A stretch of 32,820 bases of DNA from Discostella pseudostelligera (GCA_036940085.1 JALLBK010000452.1:1-32820); one strand, 5' to 3'. Numbered from the stretch's first letter, positions 9,993 through 19,600 are shown. The notes: a model not told the origin generated them from the sequence alone. Program-made: numbers and translations.

Positions 9993-11159
9993 TCATTCAT
10001 TACAATATGCTGTTATCTTGCGCAACACGAACAAGGATGCATACATCATTGATCCAACGTATGCATTCATCGAAGTAACGATGATACCCGCTCCAGGTGG
10101 TGGTGTGTTGGCTGCATCCCATCGTAGGACCAACACTGGTCGATCAATAATTACATCATTCTCTCTATCATCGTTGATTTTGTCAGAATGTATTGAATTA
10201 TTGTAATGGCCCCTCCCTCGATGGAATATTCTCGCATCATACAACAATGCATCTCCTGCATCAACACACCCCAAAAGTAGGAGCGGTGCTGGCTTTTGTT
10301 TGTCCAAATCACATTCTTTGCCATTCCGGACGAGGCAGTTCTGAATAGTATCCCACCAATGTGACCATAAAGAAAAGTTTGATTGATGTGATCCCAATAT
10401 CAATTCGGTAGGACCATTGTCGCGTATATTACATAATGCCACAATGGCCGTCAATCCTCGAGATGTGTTGTCACGATGCCATATTTGATTGGTAGATTTA
10501 GGATAGGCATTTAGAAATTGTACATCCGTTAGCATGTAGCGTTGTATTCCATGTTGATGGAAGTAGGATTGGACAATATCTTGTAGAAATATCGGAGGAG
10601 GTAGCACTTCTCCATTATTGCTTCGCCGTTGCCTCACTCTTCGCCTTCGCCACAGTTCGTCCCACCACGTAGTAGGTATCTCTTCGGTACTGCGTTCATT
10701 GCAGTTACAGCCAACACAAGTCATTTTATTGTAGTGTATGGAATTTTTGGAAATGTGACAATGCGCTCTACCCGATTGCCACACGATGCTGTTGTTATTG
10801 TTGTTCTTAGTTTGTGCACCACCATCAAATACTCCTTTGGTAACTCTATTCCATTCAACGAGCTGTTTAGGAGATAGAGTATTTTTCACCACCGTTGTTC
10901 CATACTTGAATAAATTTTGCAGATGCTGGGAAGCCAATGCATCGTGCGGTTGTGGTGTAGTTAACGACGACGACGAAGTCGTCGTAGACATCGACGGTGC
11001 TATGTGCGCAACTATTGCATCCTGAGCATCTGCCACTTCCGACGAAGATAATGCCCGTTGATCATGTCCACGATATGCCACGTACAGATATGATGATGCA
11101 ACTAGAGTAGACGTTGCGATCACTGTCCGGGCCTCGGGCAACGTTGTTGATGACCACAT
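9993..11159 (-). CDS. Phytanoyl-CoA dioxygenase (PhyH)-like 2-oxoglutarate/Fe(II) oxygenase
   Basis: A single exon of 388 aa. The first ATG of the frame is at 11159. The N-terminus has a hydrophobic stretch (VIATSTLVASSYLYVAY), possibly a signal anchor. The catalytic core shows the HxD iron motif in QIWHRDNTSRG, a distal His in ARIFHRGRGHY, and an Arg in RPVLVLRWD suited to bind the 2-oxoglutarate carboxylate; their order and spacing fit the PhyH family. LNAYPKSTNQIWH and PTELILGSH are also typical. The substrate cannot be read from sequence. A low-complexity loop (KNNNNNS) and a Cys-rich insert (CVGCNC) followed by a run of Arg precede the core. It lies tandem upstream of SEC62 (minus) and divergent from the CCCH-module gene. 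Confidence 0.8.
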   Translation of the reverse strand: MWSSTTLPEARTVIATSTLVASSYLYVAYRGHDQRALSSSEVADAQDAIVAHIAPSMSTTTSSSSLTTPQPHDALASQHLQNLFKYGTTVVKNTLSPKQLVEWNRVTKGVFDGGAQTKNNNNNSIVWQSGRAHCHISKNSIHYNKMTCVGCNCNERSTEEIPTTWWDELWRRRRVRQRRSNNGEVLPPPIFLQDIVQSYFHQHGIQRYMLTDVQFLNAYPKSTNQIWHRDNTSRGLTAIVALCNIRDNGPTELILGSHQSNFSLWSHWWDTIQNCLVRNGKECDLDKQKPAPLLLLGCVDAGDALLYDARIFHRGRGHYNNSIHSDKINDDRENDVIIDRPVLVLRWDAANTPPPGAGIIVTSMNAYVGSMMYASLFVLRKITAYCNE

Positions 11160-11418
11160 CTTTATCACCCTATCAACAGATGATCCGCTTCGTCATCTTC
11201 ATCTTCATCGTTATCGTTTTATCGTCGCCATCGGCCAGCTGTGGCCTGAGAAAATGGCGGGGAAGGATATTATACCGTACGGCTACGATGGTTGAGGTCC
11301 TATGTACGTTGTATTTACGAGCCGTCCTACGGAAAATAGCAGAGTGGCCCTAAAATTAGCACATAAATCGCCACAGAAACATCACACTGTGCATCTATTT
11401 CATTCAATAATCGACGCC
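11160..11418. promoter_or_regulatory. Divergent promoter region, PhyH-like gene / CCCH-module gene
   Basis: The 259 bp between opposing starts should carry both promoters. A TGGCGGGGAAGG stretch near 11256 resembles the TTTGGCGGGA element found in other divergent promoters of this window. No TATA box was obvious. Confidence 0.45.
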
Positions 11419-12966
11419 ATGGTGAGTGATGTCCTCGATTGATGTTGGTAACGCTGCGGAAACGGGGTTGTGAAAGCATGCAGGCCTACTATGAAACTCA
11501 TTATCATAAATTATTGATTTCTTTTGGACTTCGATTTCCCTGACAGCAGCCAACAGCAGCCACCGCAAGTTCCAGCTCCAATAGGCATGGGGGGATACGG
11601 CTACCAACCGCCACCGGGTAGCATGCGTCCGGGGGCGGGTGCACCGGCGGGGGTTGGGGGAGGCGCATTTCCATTTCCACCCCAAGTCATGATGCCCTAT
11701 GGAGGCGGCATGGGAGGTGGAGGTTACCCACCCATGATGTATCCACCACCCTACGCGGCAGCTGCCTACGCCAATCCTGGAATGATGATGTCGTCGATGA
11801 TGTCATCGGCGGCAGCAGCAGCGGCTCTTCCAAAGAAACTCGAGCTGGGAACATCGACAACGACCACGACGCAGATATGCACCATCCATCCACCCGGCAT
11901 GCCACGTGCATTTGATGTACCCTTCCCCCCACGGAAACTTCCCGTCTGTGTCCGCTGCAAGAAGAACTACCGCAGTCGCGAACTCTGTCGTCAGCGCGAT
12001 GAACATAGGGCATTGCCATGGCAGACTACCTACATTATTGTAACGCTTACGGAGGCAGTGTTGGAGAAACGTGAGGATGGAACGCAATTCATTGCCGACA
12101 TTCCCGTCGCAGCGGTATTACAGGACATGCCGGACATGTGTCGTGGTCCTGCCGACGGGTTCATGACGAAGCAACCAATCTGCAAATTGTGCAAAGACAA
12201 GAATTACACCCGTGATTATTGTCGGACATCGTCGAAACATACCACGCCACCCTATCAAACCGTCTACATCAAGTTGGTGCCCAAATCGTTGGCCGATGAG
12301 GATCCACTGCTCATGAGCATGCGTCAATTGAAGAAGAAGAAGAGGAAGACTGAGGAGCATTGCGATGGAAAGCCAACACCCAATCTTGTCATTGGGAAGG
12401 GAGATGATGTGATTGTCAAAGAGGAGGAGGACGCCGATAATGATGACGAGGAGGAAGACAAGGGCGATGATTTGACTCAGATTCATCCGTCGAAAACGTT
12501 CTTTGCTGAAGTATCGGCGAGGAAAATAACTGTGAAGGTATGTAACGCGATTATGATTAGTAGATGTGCAAATGTACCTTCGACGTAGTGTCTCAACATC
12601 TCATATCTTCTCGTTCCCTATTGCCATTCACAGTGGTGCGAACAAATCCAATACCCCGACGTGGTAGCAGACAACATTCCCAACATGCTCATGCCCACAA
12701 CTCCGGCAAACAGCACCAACATGATGGCATCCTCAGCATCGTCTCCCTACAACAACTACATGAACAACTTCATGGGTGGGATCCACACCATGCCCCATCA
12801 CATGCAAGGACCAATGTGGGATGCATTCCGTGCGGGTGTTATGTGGGCTCAAACGAACGGAGGGATGATGCCACCACCTCCTCCGGGTCACATGCCTCCG
12901 GGTCCTATGCTCCCAATGATTTATTCTCATCCTGATTCTACGAAAAATGGCGAAAGACTTGTTTGA
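11419..12966 (+). CDS. Two-module CCCH (C-x2-C-x9-C-x5-H) protein with low-complexity ends
   Basis: I do not recognise a named family. Exons 11557-12537 and 12634-12966 are certain in frame; the 96-bp intron (GTATGT to TTCACAG) joins ITVK-WCEQIQYPD. The frame has no ATG near its left end, but ATG|GTGAGT at 11419 with an AG at 11555-11556 gives an in-phase start exon holding only ATG, for 438 aa in total; an internal ATG near 11587 is the alternative. Order: Gly/Pro/Met/Ala-rich N-terminus; module 1 at C132, C135, C145, H151; module 2 at C210, C213, C223, H229; a basic run LKKKKRK near residue 260 (likely nuclear signal); an acidic stretch; and a Met/Pro/Asn-rich C-terminus. Both modules end H-x3-P-[WY]-Q-T-x-Y-I. 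Zinc binding, nuclear location and condensate-type ends are inference. Confidence 0.8.
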
Positions 12967-13486
12967 TAAATTGAGTTGCCAGGGCATCAACACTCATAAA
13001 ATATTGGTTTGGTGGTGTAAAGAGAACTTTAATAGTGGTGTCAGAGAACTTTTATATGGTGGTGTCAGAGAACTTTTATATGGTGGTGTCAGAGAACTTT
13101 TATATTCTGATGAATTAGATCAATAACATGAATAATTGATAAAATGATGTGTTCCTCTGCATTCATTACCTAGGAACACTCGTTCCCTATTGCCTTTTCG
13201 CTCACTGCCATTCCATCCCTTGGTATCTCAACTTTTGTGAACCTCAGATGTCTATTGATTAAACGATAGCAAGCAGCAATGGATGGAGAGCATTCTCAAG
13301 TTGATTCATAACATGGTAACTAAGGCCGAGTTACAATTTAATATGTTGACCTAATTGCATAAATGTACTCATGGTCGGTACAACTCCCCCCTCACACCCT
13401 CCATCCTCCTCTGCCCTTTCTCCAGTACTACGCACACACCAAACAAATCTCGAACAACAATTATTGTGCTATCCTCTCTCTTCTTA
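12967..13486. other. Convergent 3' intergenic region
   Basis: The CCCH-module gene (+) and PP2A (-) both end on this 520-bp stretch. It carries a 24-bp tandem repeat at 13011-13105. No further gene was recognised. Confidence 0.6.
13011..13105. repeat. 24-bp tandem repeat, four copies
   Basis: Units GGTGGTGTCAGAGAACTTTT plus ATAT run head to tail at 13035-13057 (lacking one base), 13058-13081 and 13082-13105. A degenerate first unit (GGTGGTGTAAAGAGAACTTT) lies at 13011-13034. The repeat starts 45 bp past the CCCH-module stop codon, so it probably lies in that gene's 3' untranslated region. Confidence 0.9.
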
Positions 13487-14954
13487 TTATAGGAAGTAGT
13501 CGGGAGTTCGTCCGCTCTTATGCCAATTTTCATCCCTCGGTGCAGGATCGAATTGCGAACTGGACAAAGAGAGAAATAAGGATAAGATAAAACAACAATC
13601 ATTCACTTGCAAGCGACCGCAAAGAAACTCACAATTTGATATGGTCATGAATAGCCTCCTTATCCACATGATCCACATCGTCATCCACCTCCATTATCGC
13701 CGCTTGATTCCCACATCTGTAGCAATAGTTCGGGGCCGAGAAAACGGTAACCACCGTTCTATTATGCTGCCACTGATATCCCTCCATGACAAGCTGATGA
13801 GCGCGTGCGATAAAATGTAGGTTATTAATGTGGGTGAATTGTTCGGTAATGTCTTGTCCGAAGGTGTATCCTGCGCCACGTGGTGATATACCCCAACCGC
13901 ACCTGTTGATGAAGTAGGACAAGAGTGAGATTTCACATAAAGTGCACCCAACACAAATGACTAGAACTTTTCCTGAATTGTCCATCCCACTTATCAATCT
14001 CTCCAACAGGTCTCAGTCTTACCTATCATCTGGATCCGACCAAACCAAATCACACATTGGTCCCTCATGCGGTACCTCCTGCACCCGATCCAACTCTCGT
14101 GCATGATCTAACGTGTCAATCGAAGGCGATAGTCCGCCATGCAGACAAAAGATCCGATCGGCCACCACCGCCGTCATGGGGAGGTAGTCGAAGGTATCCG
14201 TAAAATGCTTCCATACGTTGGCATTGCCGTATTTACGCAGACATTCGTCGTAAAATCCATAACTAAGTGTCGTCGAGGGCATAGGTTTGAGATACATTCA
14301 AGAGACATAGATACGGTGGAGGGGTAGGAAAGACACACACTTACACCTGTGTAATCTGACGACTTTCATGATTTCCCCTCAATATAGTAATCCTATTACG
14401 AAATCGAACCTTCAATGCCATCAAGAGTGTTACCGTCTCCAACGAGTAGTATCCCCGATCGACATAATCCCCCATAAATAGATAATTGGACTCTGGACAG
14501 GATCCACCAATACGGAATAACTCGGCCAAATCGTAGAATTGACCATGGATGTCACCACAGACGGTGACTGGGGCAGAGACGGGTTGGACGTTGGATTCTT
14601 GTCCTAAGATTTCTTTTGCCTGAATGAGATAGATAGATTAAGATTGAAGAGGGCATCAACGAAGTCGACGATATAGTGAGATGAAAGTGATAAATAAAGC
14701 CGAGAGACCAAACTAAGTCGCCACTTAGGCGCAGCAGCCACCGACAGCTATCCCTCAATTCTCGCCCGAGAACAATATGCCCCCCCCCTCCACTATCTAC
14801 CATACCTAATCCAATCCCCACGAGAGACGACACAAATCCAAACCACACTACAACTCACTTTATCGCAAAGAATTTTCACCTCATTCTCAGTCAATGTCCC
14901 ACCATTCCGAAGCCGTTCTATCTGCTCGTCGAGATGGTCAATGTCCCCTCGCAT
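13487..14954 (-). CDS. PPP2C: Serine/threonine protein phosphatase PP2A catalytic subunit
   Basis: Five exons (14954-14859, 14619-14345, 14262-14023, 13902-13633, 13559-13487) give 317 aa; human PP2A-C has 309. All junctions keep frame: [45 protein letters not shown]. Metal and catalytic motifs are present: [31 protein letters not shown] and [11 protein letters not shown]. The C-terminus is TPDYFL, the tail that in PP2A is methylated on Leu and phosphorylated on Tyr. Acting with scaffold and regulatory subunits, it dephosphorylates many Ser/Thr sites. Oddities: about 8-10 extra residues ([14 protein letters not shown]) lie between AIMEVDD and the tail, and the usual DDRGGWG is DDRCGWG. The start encodes [15 protein letters not shown], matching the family's helical N-terminus. 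Confidence 0.95.
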
Positions 14955-15376
14955 TGTTTAAGACTGATTTCCAATTAATGATACTACTGCTTGGATCCAA
15001 TATCAATACCAATAGTATCCAACGCCTTTGCCTCAGCTTTTGTGTGCCGATGGAGAAGAGTCACAAGATTGAAGATTGCTTTTACTGATTATGCTTGCGG
15101 TGGCGGAGAAATAGCGGGTGCGGATGGAGGCCAGGCGGGTGAATCGATGGACAGACGACACGCTCACCTTACAAGAAAGTCTTACACGTGGCATTGATTT
15201 GGCGGGAGAATGAATGACTCGACTCAAACACTTACACGTGGCATGAATTTGGCGGGTAGCCAGCCTATTTTTGGCGCGAAGATGACCATATTTTGGCGGG
15301 AGACAAGATATCGAAGATCCAAAATCCGAAAATCCGAAAATCCGAAACACATAAACAAATCATCAACTTCTTGACC
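14955..15376. promoter_or_regulatory. Divergent promoter region, PP2A / DUF1499 gene
   Basis: The 422 bp between opposing start codons hold an unusually dense motif cluster: two G-box plus TTTGGCGGG units, two further TTTTGGCGSG sites, a CTGTCCATCGA element on the minus strand (15144-15156), and three tandem AAAATCCG octamers (15321-15344) just before the plus-strand ATG. Confidence 0.65.
15181..15301. promoter_or_regulatory. G-box and E2F-like site cluster
   Basis: CTTACACGTGGCATTGATTT followed by GGCGGG (15181-15206) is repeated as CTTACACGTGGCATGAATTT plus GGCGGG (15231-15256), a 50-bp period. Two more sites follow: TTTTTGGCGCGAA (15268-15280) and TTTTGGCGGGA (15291-15301). CACGTGGC is a bZIP/bHLH G-box; TTTSGCGS resembles E2F/DP sites. 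Factor identity is inference. Confidence 0.6.
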
Positions 15377-16030
15377 ATGACGCGAATCCACCCCTACCTC
15401 CTATTCCTCGTGGCCACCACATCCTCCCTCGTGGCCATCCATGGCTTCCAACACCCTTCTCCTCTACCACCACCACCAGAAGTAGCAACTATCTGCTCTC
15501 GTCGCGAGTCCATCAACAAAGCCATCCTTGGCTTCTCGTCCATTGTTGCCACCACTACCGCCGCCGCCACCAGCCCAGCCTACGCCATCCAAGCCTGTCC
15601 GCCCGGCTCGAAGAACTGTCTTCGTCAAACATGGACACCACCCTCTTCTACCTCCTCGGCAGATGCCATTTCTCAATTGCGTACTGTACTCAACTCCTAC
15701 CCCCAGGAGGGATTGGAGGATGGTAAAGTCGATGGAGGGGGGTACACTCTCATCTCCGACTCTCTTTCTCCCAATGGTGGTGGAGGGTCGATTGTATTGG
15801 AGTATCGCAGCTCTGGCAAAGGGACATTTGCCAAATTATTCAATGGTGGTAAACCCTTCGTGGATGATTTAATCATTGAGCAAGGTGCTGGTAGTGGTAA
15901 TGCTTCATTTGAATTTCGTAGTGCAAGTCGATTAGGCGATAGTGATTTTGGTGTCAATGGCAAGAGATTGGGATATATTGGTGGATTGTTGAAGGAGAAA
16001 GGATGGGGTGGTGTAGGTATTGGAAACTAA
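15377..16030 (+). CDS. Thylakoid-lumen DUF1499 protein
   Basis: A single exon of 217 aa starting at the first ATG of the frame. The presequence has three parts: a hydrophobic signal peptide (PYLLFLVATTSSLVAIHGFQHP, with a Phe after the likely cleavage site), a transit segment, then CSRRESINKAILGFSS...TSPAYA. The twin arginine (R42-R43), hydrophobic stretch and AYA site near residue 71 make a Tat-type lumen signal. The mature part opens IQACPPGSKNC, the conserved start of DUF1499 proteins, and contains VLEYRSSGKG, FVDDL and FEFRSASRLGDSDFGVNGKR, which are typical of the family. Biochemical function of the family is unknown; plant relatives are found in the lumen. It is divergent from PP2A and convergent with RPS16. 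Confidence 0.88.
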   Translation: MTRIHPYLLFLVATTSSLVAIHGFQHPSPLPPPPEVATICSRRESINKAILGFSSIVATTTAAATSPAYAIQACPPGSKNCLRQTWTPPSSTSSADAISQLRTVLNSYPQEGLEDGKVDGGGYTLISDSLSPNGGGGSIVLEYRSSGKGTFAKLFNGGKPFVDDLIIEQGAGSGNASFEFRSASRLGDSDFGVNGKRLGYIGGLLKEKGWGGVGIGN

Positions 16031-16420
16031 AAGGTTGAACTATTTTGGGATAGGCAACTGTTCGTAGTGTGATGCTCCAGGACCACCTGGATGAAAAGGA
16101 GAGATGCCCCATCATGATTAATATCGGGAGAGATTGTTGACGCCACAGGAATCCATCTCCTCTCCCTCTCCTACTCGAGAATTTAGGGGTCCTCATCTAG
16201 AATAACTTGTAATGTTAACGATAACACTCAGAGAGAATTGCATTATCTTCTGTGCAGCACTACGATATCTCGTTTGCTCGGGTAGTACCATGATGGCGGA
16301 GGTGTTCGAGACAGCACACCCACTTGCAGATTATTCACAGCGACAATGCATCAAAACTAATACATACATGCACATTACATCTCATGATTTGCCATTAGTC
16401 TCAATTATCACAGTTATTGT
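16031..16420. other. Convergent 3' intergenic region
   Basis: The DUF1499 gene (+) and RPS16 (-) both end on this 390-bp stretch. No open frame or RNA was recognised; it should contain the two 3' ends. Confidence 0.6.
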
Positions 16421-17104
16421 CTAACGATACGACTTTTGGAATCGAGCACGAGCACCACGTCCACCATACTTCTTCGGCTCCCTCCTCCTAGGATCGGCAA
16501 CCAACAAATTACGATCATACGCAAGCAAAGCCGCCTTCAATTCATTCTTGGCACTCTCATCGACATACTTGGCATAATAGGCCACGATGCTCTTGGCAAT
16601 GGCCGAACGAATGGCGTACATTTGCGAGGTCATACCACCACCCTTGACGCGTATGCGAATGTCGAGGGCTGCGAATTTGTCTTGGCCGAGGATGAGGACT
16701 GGCTCGTAAACCTTGAGGCGAAGGCCGGCAGGCTCAATGTTCTCAATGGGTTGACCATTGACTTTGATGAGGCCACGGCCTTGTTTGGCATAGGCGCAGG
16801 CGGTGGCGGTCTTCTTCCTGCTCGCATCGGTAAAAAGAGAAAGAGAGAGTCAGAAGACGTGTATTTGATAGAGAATACATTAATGGTTTGCAGGTTGTCA
16901 GCATGGATCAAGTCCATGTCACATCAACAGCATCATCCGAGCGGGCGAAGACGATATCTACGCCGAAGCCGACGGAAAATGGTTGTAATTTAGTGGTGGG
17001 GGGCGGTGGCACACAGCGTCACACTGGTTTCGCCTTTGCCCCCCAGATGATTCGAGCAAATGAACTTACTTTCCGAAGACTTGGACAGATTGGACTTCCG
17101 GCAT
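16421..17104 (-). CDS. RPS16: Cytosolic 40S ribosomal protein S16 (uS9)
   Basis: Exons 17104-17070 (35 bp) and 16817-16421 give 143 aa; RPS16 is usually about 146. The 252-bp intron (GTAAGT...GAGCAG) joins [20 protein letters not shown]. Family blocks are [34 protein letters not shown] and IYAIR-type [37 protein letters not shown] and the invariant terminal ARFQKSYR follow. The C-terminal tail reaches into the decoding centre of the small subunit. An intron right after the first few codons is common in ribosomal-protein genes. The gene is divergent from RPL4, so both share one 427-bp promoter region. Confidence 0.97.
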
Positions 17105-17531
17105 GATTGCGATGTTATTGATTGGATTGAATAATCGTCGCCGTCGAAGGAGAGAATATTGCAACGACAGGCAAGTCGAGAAGATGGCGGTGGAGATTTG
17201 GGAGCGAGATGTGTTTTGTTGCGGCCGTCGGTGCAGCAGAATCGCGGTGGCGGGGTGCGACGTCTGGCTGACACACGAAAACTGGGGACACAAATTTGGC
17301 GACGTTACCTACAACATTCTTGTAAATACAATCGCTGATTTTGATGACATCATCCTCAAGTAATCCGATAACCGGTAAACTCTGGCACCGTCCAACAAGC
17401 AACACCCACATCATTGCCGCCATCGCCGTCGACTTCTTCATCCGATAGCAAAGCAACCCCAACCTGACCGCTCCTGAGGATCGCAGGTAGTAGATAATCA
17501 TCTCCATCTCTCTCAATCAATTCTTGAAACA
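17105..17531. promoter_or_regulatory. Shared promoter region, RPS16 / RPL4
   Basis: The 427 bp between the two opposing ribosomal-protein starts. A pyrimidine-rich tract (CATCTCCATCTCTCTCAATC) precedes the RPL4 ATG and may mark a transcription start. A TTTGGCGACG near 17296 resembles the GGCG-core element elsewhere. Joint regulation is inferred from orientation and function. Confidence 0.55.
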
Positions 17532-18686
17532 ATGGCCGCTCGTCCTCTTGTCTCCGTCTTCTCCCTCGATGGCACCAAATCGGGTGAAACCACCCTCCCC
17601 GCCGTCATGTCGGCCCCTATCCGTCCTGACATTGTTCAATTCGTTCACACCAACATGAACAAGAACCATCGTCAGGCCTACGCCGTCTCACCCTGGGCAG
17701 GCAAGCAAGTTACTGCCTCCTCGTGGGGTACCGGACGTGCCGTGGCACGTATCCCCCGTGTGGGCGGCGGTGGTACAAGTCGTTCTGGACAAGGTGCCTA
17801 CGGTAACATGTGTCGCGGTGGACGCATGTTTGCACCTACCAAAACGTGGAGGAAGTGGCATCGTAAGATTAATCTTACTCAACGTCGATATGCCGTCGCT
17901 TCGGCATTGGCAGCGTCGGCTGTGCCTGCCTTGGTGATGGCACGTGGACACAAGATTGATGATGTGCCTGAAATCCCATTGGTGGTGGATGATGCCCTCG
18001 AGGGTGCCAAGAAGACTTCGGTTGCCAAGGATGTCCTTTCGGCTTTGGGAGCGCTCGCTGATGTTGAGAAGGCGGCAGATTCCAAGAGGATTCGTGCTGG
18101 TAAGGGTAAGGCGCGCGGTCGCCGATACACTCTCCGTCGTGGTCCATTGGTCATTTACAAGAATAATGATGGTGTCGAGCAAGCTTTCCGTAACTTGCCT
18201 GGAGTGGAACTTTGCTGTGTTACTCGTTTGAATTTGCTCCAATTGGCACCTGGTGGACATGTTGGACGATTTTGCATCTGGTCGCAGGGTGCTCTCGATG
18301 AACTTTCCACAATTTATGGCGAACAAGGCAAGGCTATTCCTGATGAACTCATGGCTAATGCCGACTTGGCGCGTATTATCAACTCCGATGAAGTCCAGAG
18401 TGTGTTGAATCCTGCCAAGCGTGCCAACAAGGTCCATTTGCGCAAGAAGAATCCTCTTACCAGTATCAAGGCATTGGCCAAGTTGGATCCCTATGCGGCG
18501 GCGGCACGTGAGAGCGAGCAGCGTGCTGAGGCTGCAAGGAGCGAGAATCGTGCGGCTGTCGTGGCCAAGAAGCGTGCAGCGGCCAAGAGCAAGAAGGCCT
18601 TCAAGGCTCAGGGTAAGGCGTTCTATGAGGCCGTGAGTAAGCAGGGTGATGTTTGTGCTGATGGATTTCAGGTGGGCAAGTTCTAA
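17532..18686 (+). CDS. RPL4: Cytosolic 60S ribosomal protein L4 (uL4)
   Basis: An intronless 384-aa gene. N-terminus [14 protein letters not shown] is typical. The long internal loop [19 protein letters not shown] and [29 protein letters not shown] lines the nascent-peptide exit tunnel in known ribosomes. [25 protein letters not shown] and the eukaryotic C-terminal extension ([16 protein letters not shown], then Ala/Lys/Arg-rich) complete the match. GC content and codon choice are higher than in neighbouring genes, as expected for strong expression. It is divergent from RPS16 and converges on NAC-beta 407 bp away. Confidence 0.98.
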   Translation: MAARPLVSVFSLDGTKSGETTLPAVMSAPIRPDIVQFVHTNMNKNHRQAYAVSPWAGKQVTASSWGTGRAVARIPRVGGGGTSRSGQGAYGNMCRGGRMFAPTKTWRKWHRKINLTQRRYAVASALAASAVPALVMARGHKIDDVPEIPLVVDDALEGAKKTSVAKDVLSALGALADVEKAADSKRIRAGKGKARGRRYTLRRGPLVIYKNNDGVEQAFRNLPGVELCCVTRLNLLQLAPGGHVGRFCIWSQGALDELSTIYGEQGKAIPDELMANADLARIINSDEVQSVLNPAKRANKVHLRKKNPLTSIKALAKLDPYAAAARESEQRAEAARSENRAAVVAKKRAAAKSKKAFKAQGKAFYEAVSKQGDVCADGFQVGKF

Positions 18687-19093
18687 GCATGATGTATCAA
18701 ATCCTGTCGGGAAACCATTTGGAGATAAACTAATTATCATCTTGTAATGAATGATGTAGAATGGTGCATATCTCGTGTTGTGTGAGTTGCATTCAATTTA
18801 GATTTACTGAATCCCCTACATCGAAAGAGATTTTTTTTGCTTTCCCTCGTCGAGCATGACTGCAGAGAGTATCATAGAACGCACTTATCAATCGACCTTA
18901 CTTCGAGCTCGAGTGCATCAATTCAATCCTTTGCACATCGATTTATCGCTAGTGGCAGAGGTAGATCAAAGGCAAGGAATGCATCATGATCTCCACCGAC
19001 TCGTTTCCCCTCAGGAACGACTATGTTCATCCAAAAACAGAACACTCACTGTGTAAATGAAAGATCTATGTTTTCAACAACTACTATGCTATC
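18687..19093. other. Convergent 3' intergenic region
   Basis: RPL4 (+) and NAC-beta (-) both end on this 407-bp stretch. A small frame at 18856-19056 resembles no known protein and is most likely chance. A T-run lies near 18832. No RNA gene was recognised. Confidence 0.6.
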
Positions 19094-19600
19094 TTAGGCC
19101 TGCTCGGAAACATCCTCAAAGTTGCCATCCACAAGGTCAGGCACATCGTCATCATCATCATCACCCTCATCCACCGTTGGCATGCCCGAAGCGGCGGCAC
19201 CACTCTGAGCCGCCATGGCACTCTGCAATTGGGCAAAATTGTCTATGCCAAGTTGTGACACAATCGAGGGGAGGAGTTCCTGGAGTGGCTTCGTATCCGA
19301 TGGTCCCGAGACAATGTACGTGTTTGCGGAAATAGAGGCTTGCACTTTTGGATTCTTAAAGTGAATGACCTTCCCATCCTCCTTGAAGAGATTCACCTCC
19401 TCAATTCCAGGAATGTTCGTGGCACCCAACTTCTTCAGTGCCGCCGAAAGTTTCACGTCTGATTGGGCTGAGGAACTGCGTGAGGAGGCCTTCTTCTTAC
19501 GTCGGGCGGCACCCTTGCCACCAGTGGAGGCGGAGACGCCCCCGAATCGCTTGGCAATCATCTTTGCCCGGGCCTCGGCCACTTCTGCTTCGCTCGGCAT
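19094..19600 (-). CDS. BTF3: Nascent polypeptide-associated complex subunit beta (BTF3-like)
   Basis: A single exon of 168 aa, the usual length. A basic N-terminal ribosome-binding segment (AARRKKKASSR) precedes the NAC domain: LSAALKKLGATNIPGIEEVNLF, VIHFKNPKVQASISANTYIVSG and LQELLPSIVSQLG. The C-terminus is acidic (DEGDDDDDDVPDLVDGNFED). NAC-beta pairs with NAC-alpha at the exit tunnel of cytosolic ribosomes and shields nascent chains. It sits beside RPS16/RPL4 and could share their expression programme, though only proximity suggests that. Its promoter should lie in the 1-kb gap 19601-20644. Confidence 0.96.
   Translation of the reverse strand: MPSEAEVAEARAKMIAKRFGGVSASTGGKGAARRKKKASSRSSSAQSDVKLSAALKKLGATNIPGIEEVNLFKEDGKVIHFKNPKVQASISANTYIVSGPSDTKPLQELLPSIVSQLGIDNFAQLQSAMAAQSGAAASGMPTVDEGDDDDDDVPDLVDGNFEDVSEQA

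Noticed and set aside
16818..17069. Possible C/D-box snoRNA in the RPS16 intron
   Set aside because: UGAUG-like and CTGA-like words occur, but they are only about 45 nt apart, without a terminal stem or clear C'/D' boxes.
18856..19056. 66-codon frame between RPL4 and NAC-beta
   Set aside because: Convergent 3' region, no family resemblance, and no splice partners.
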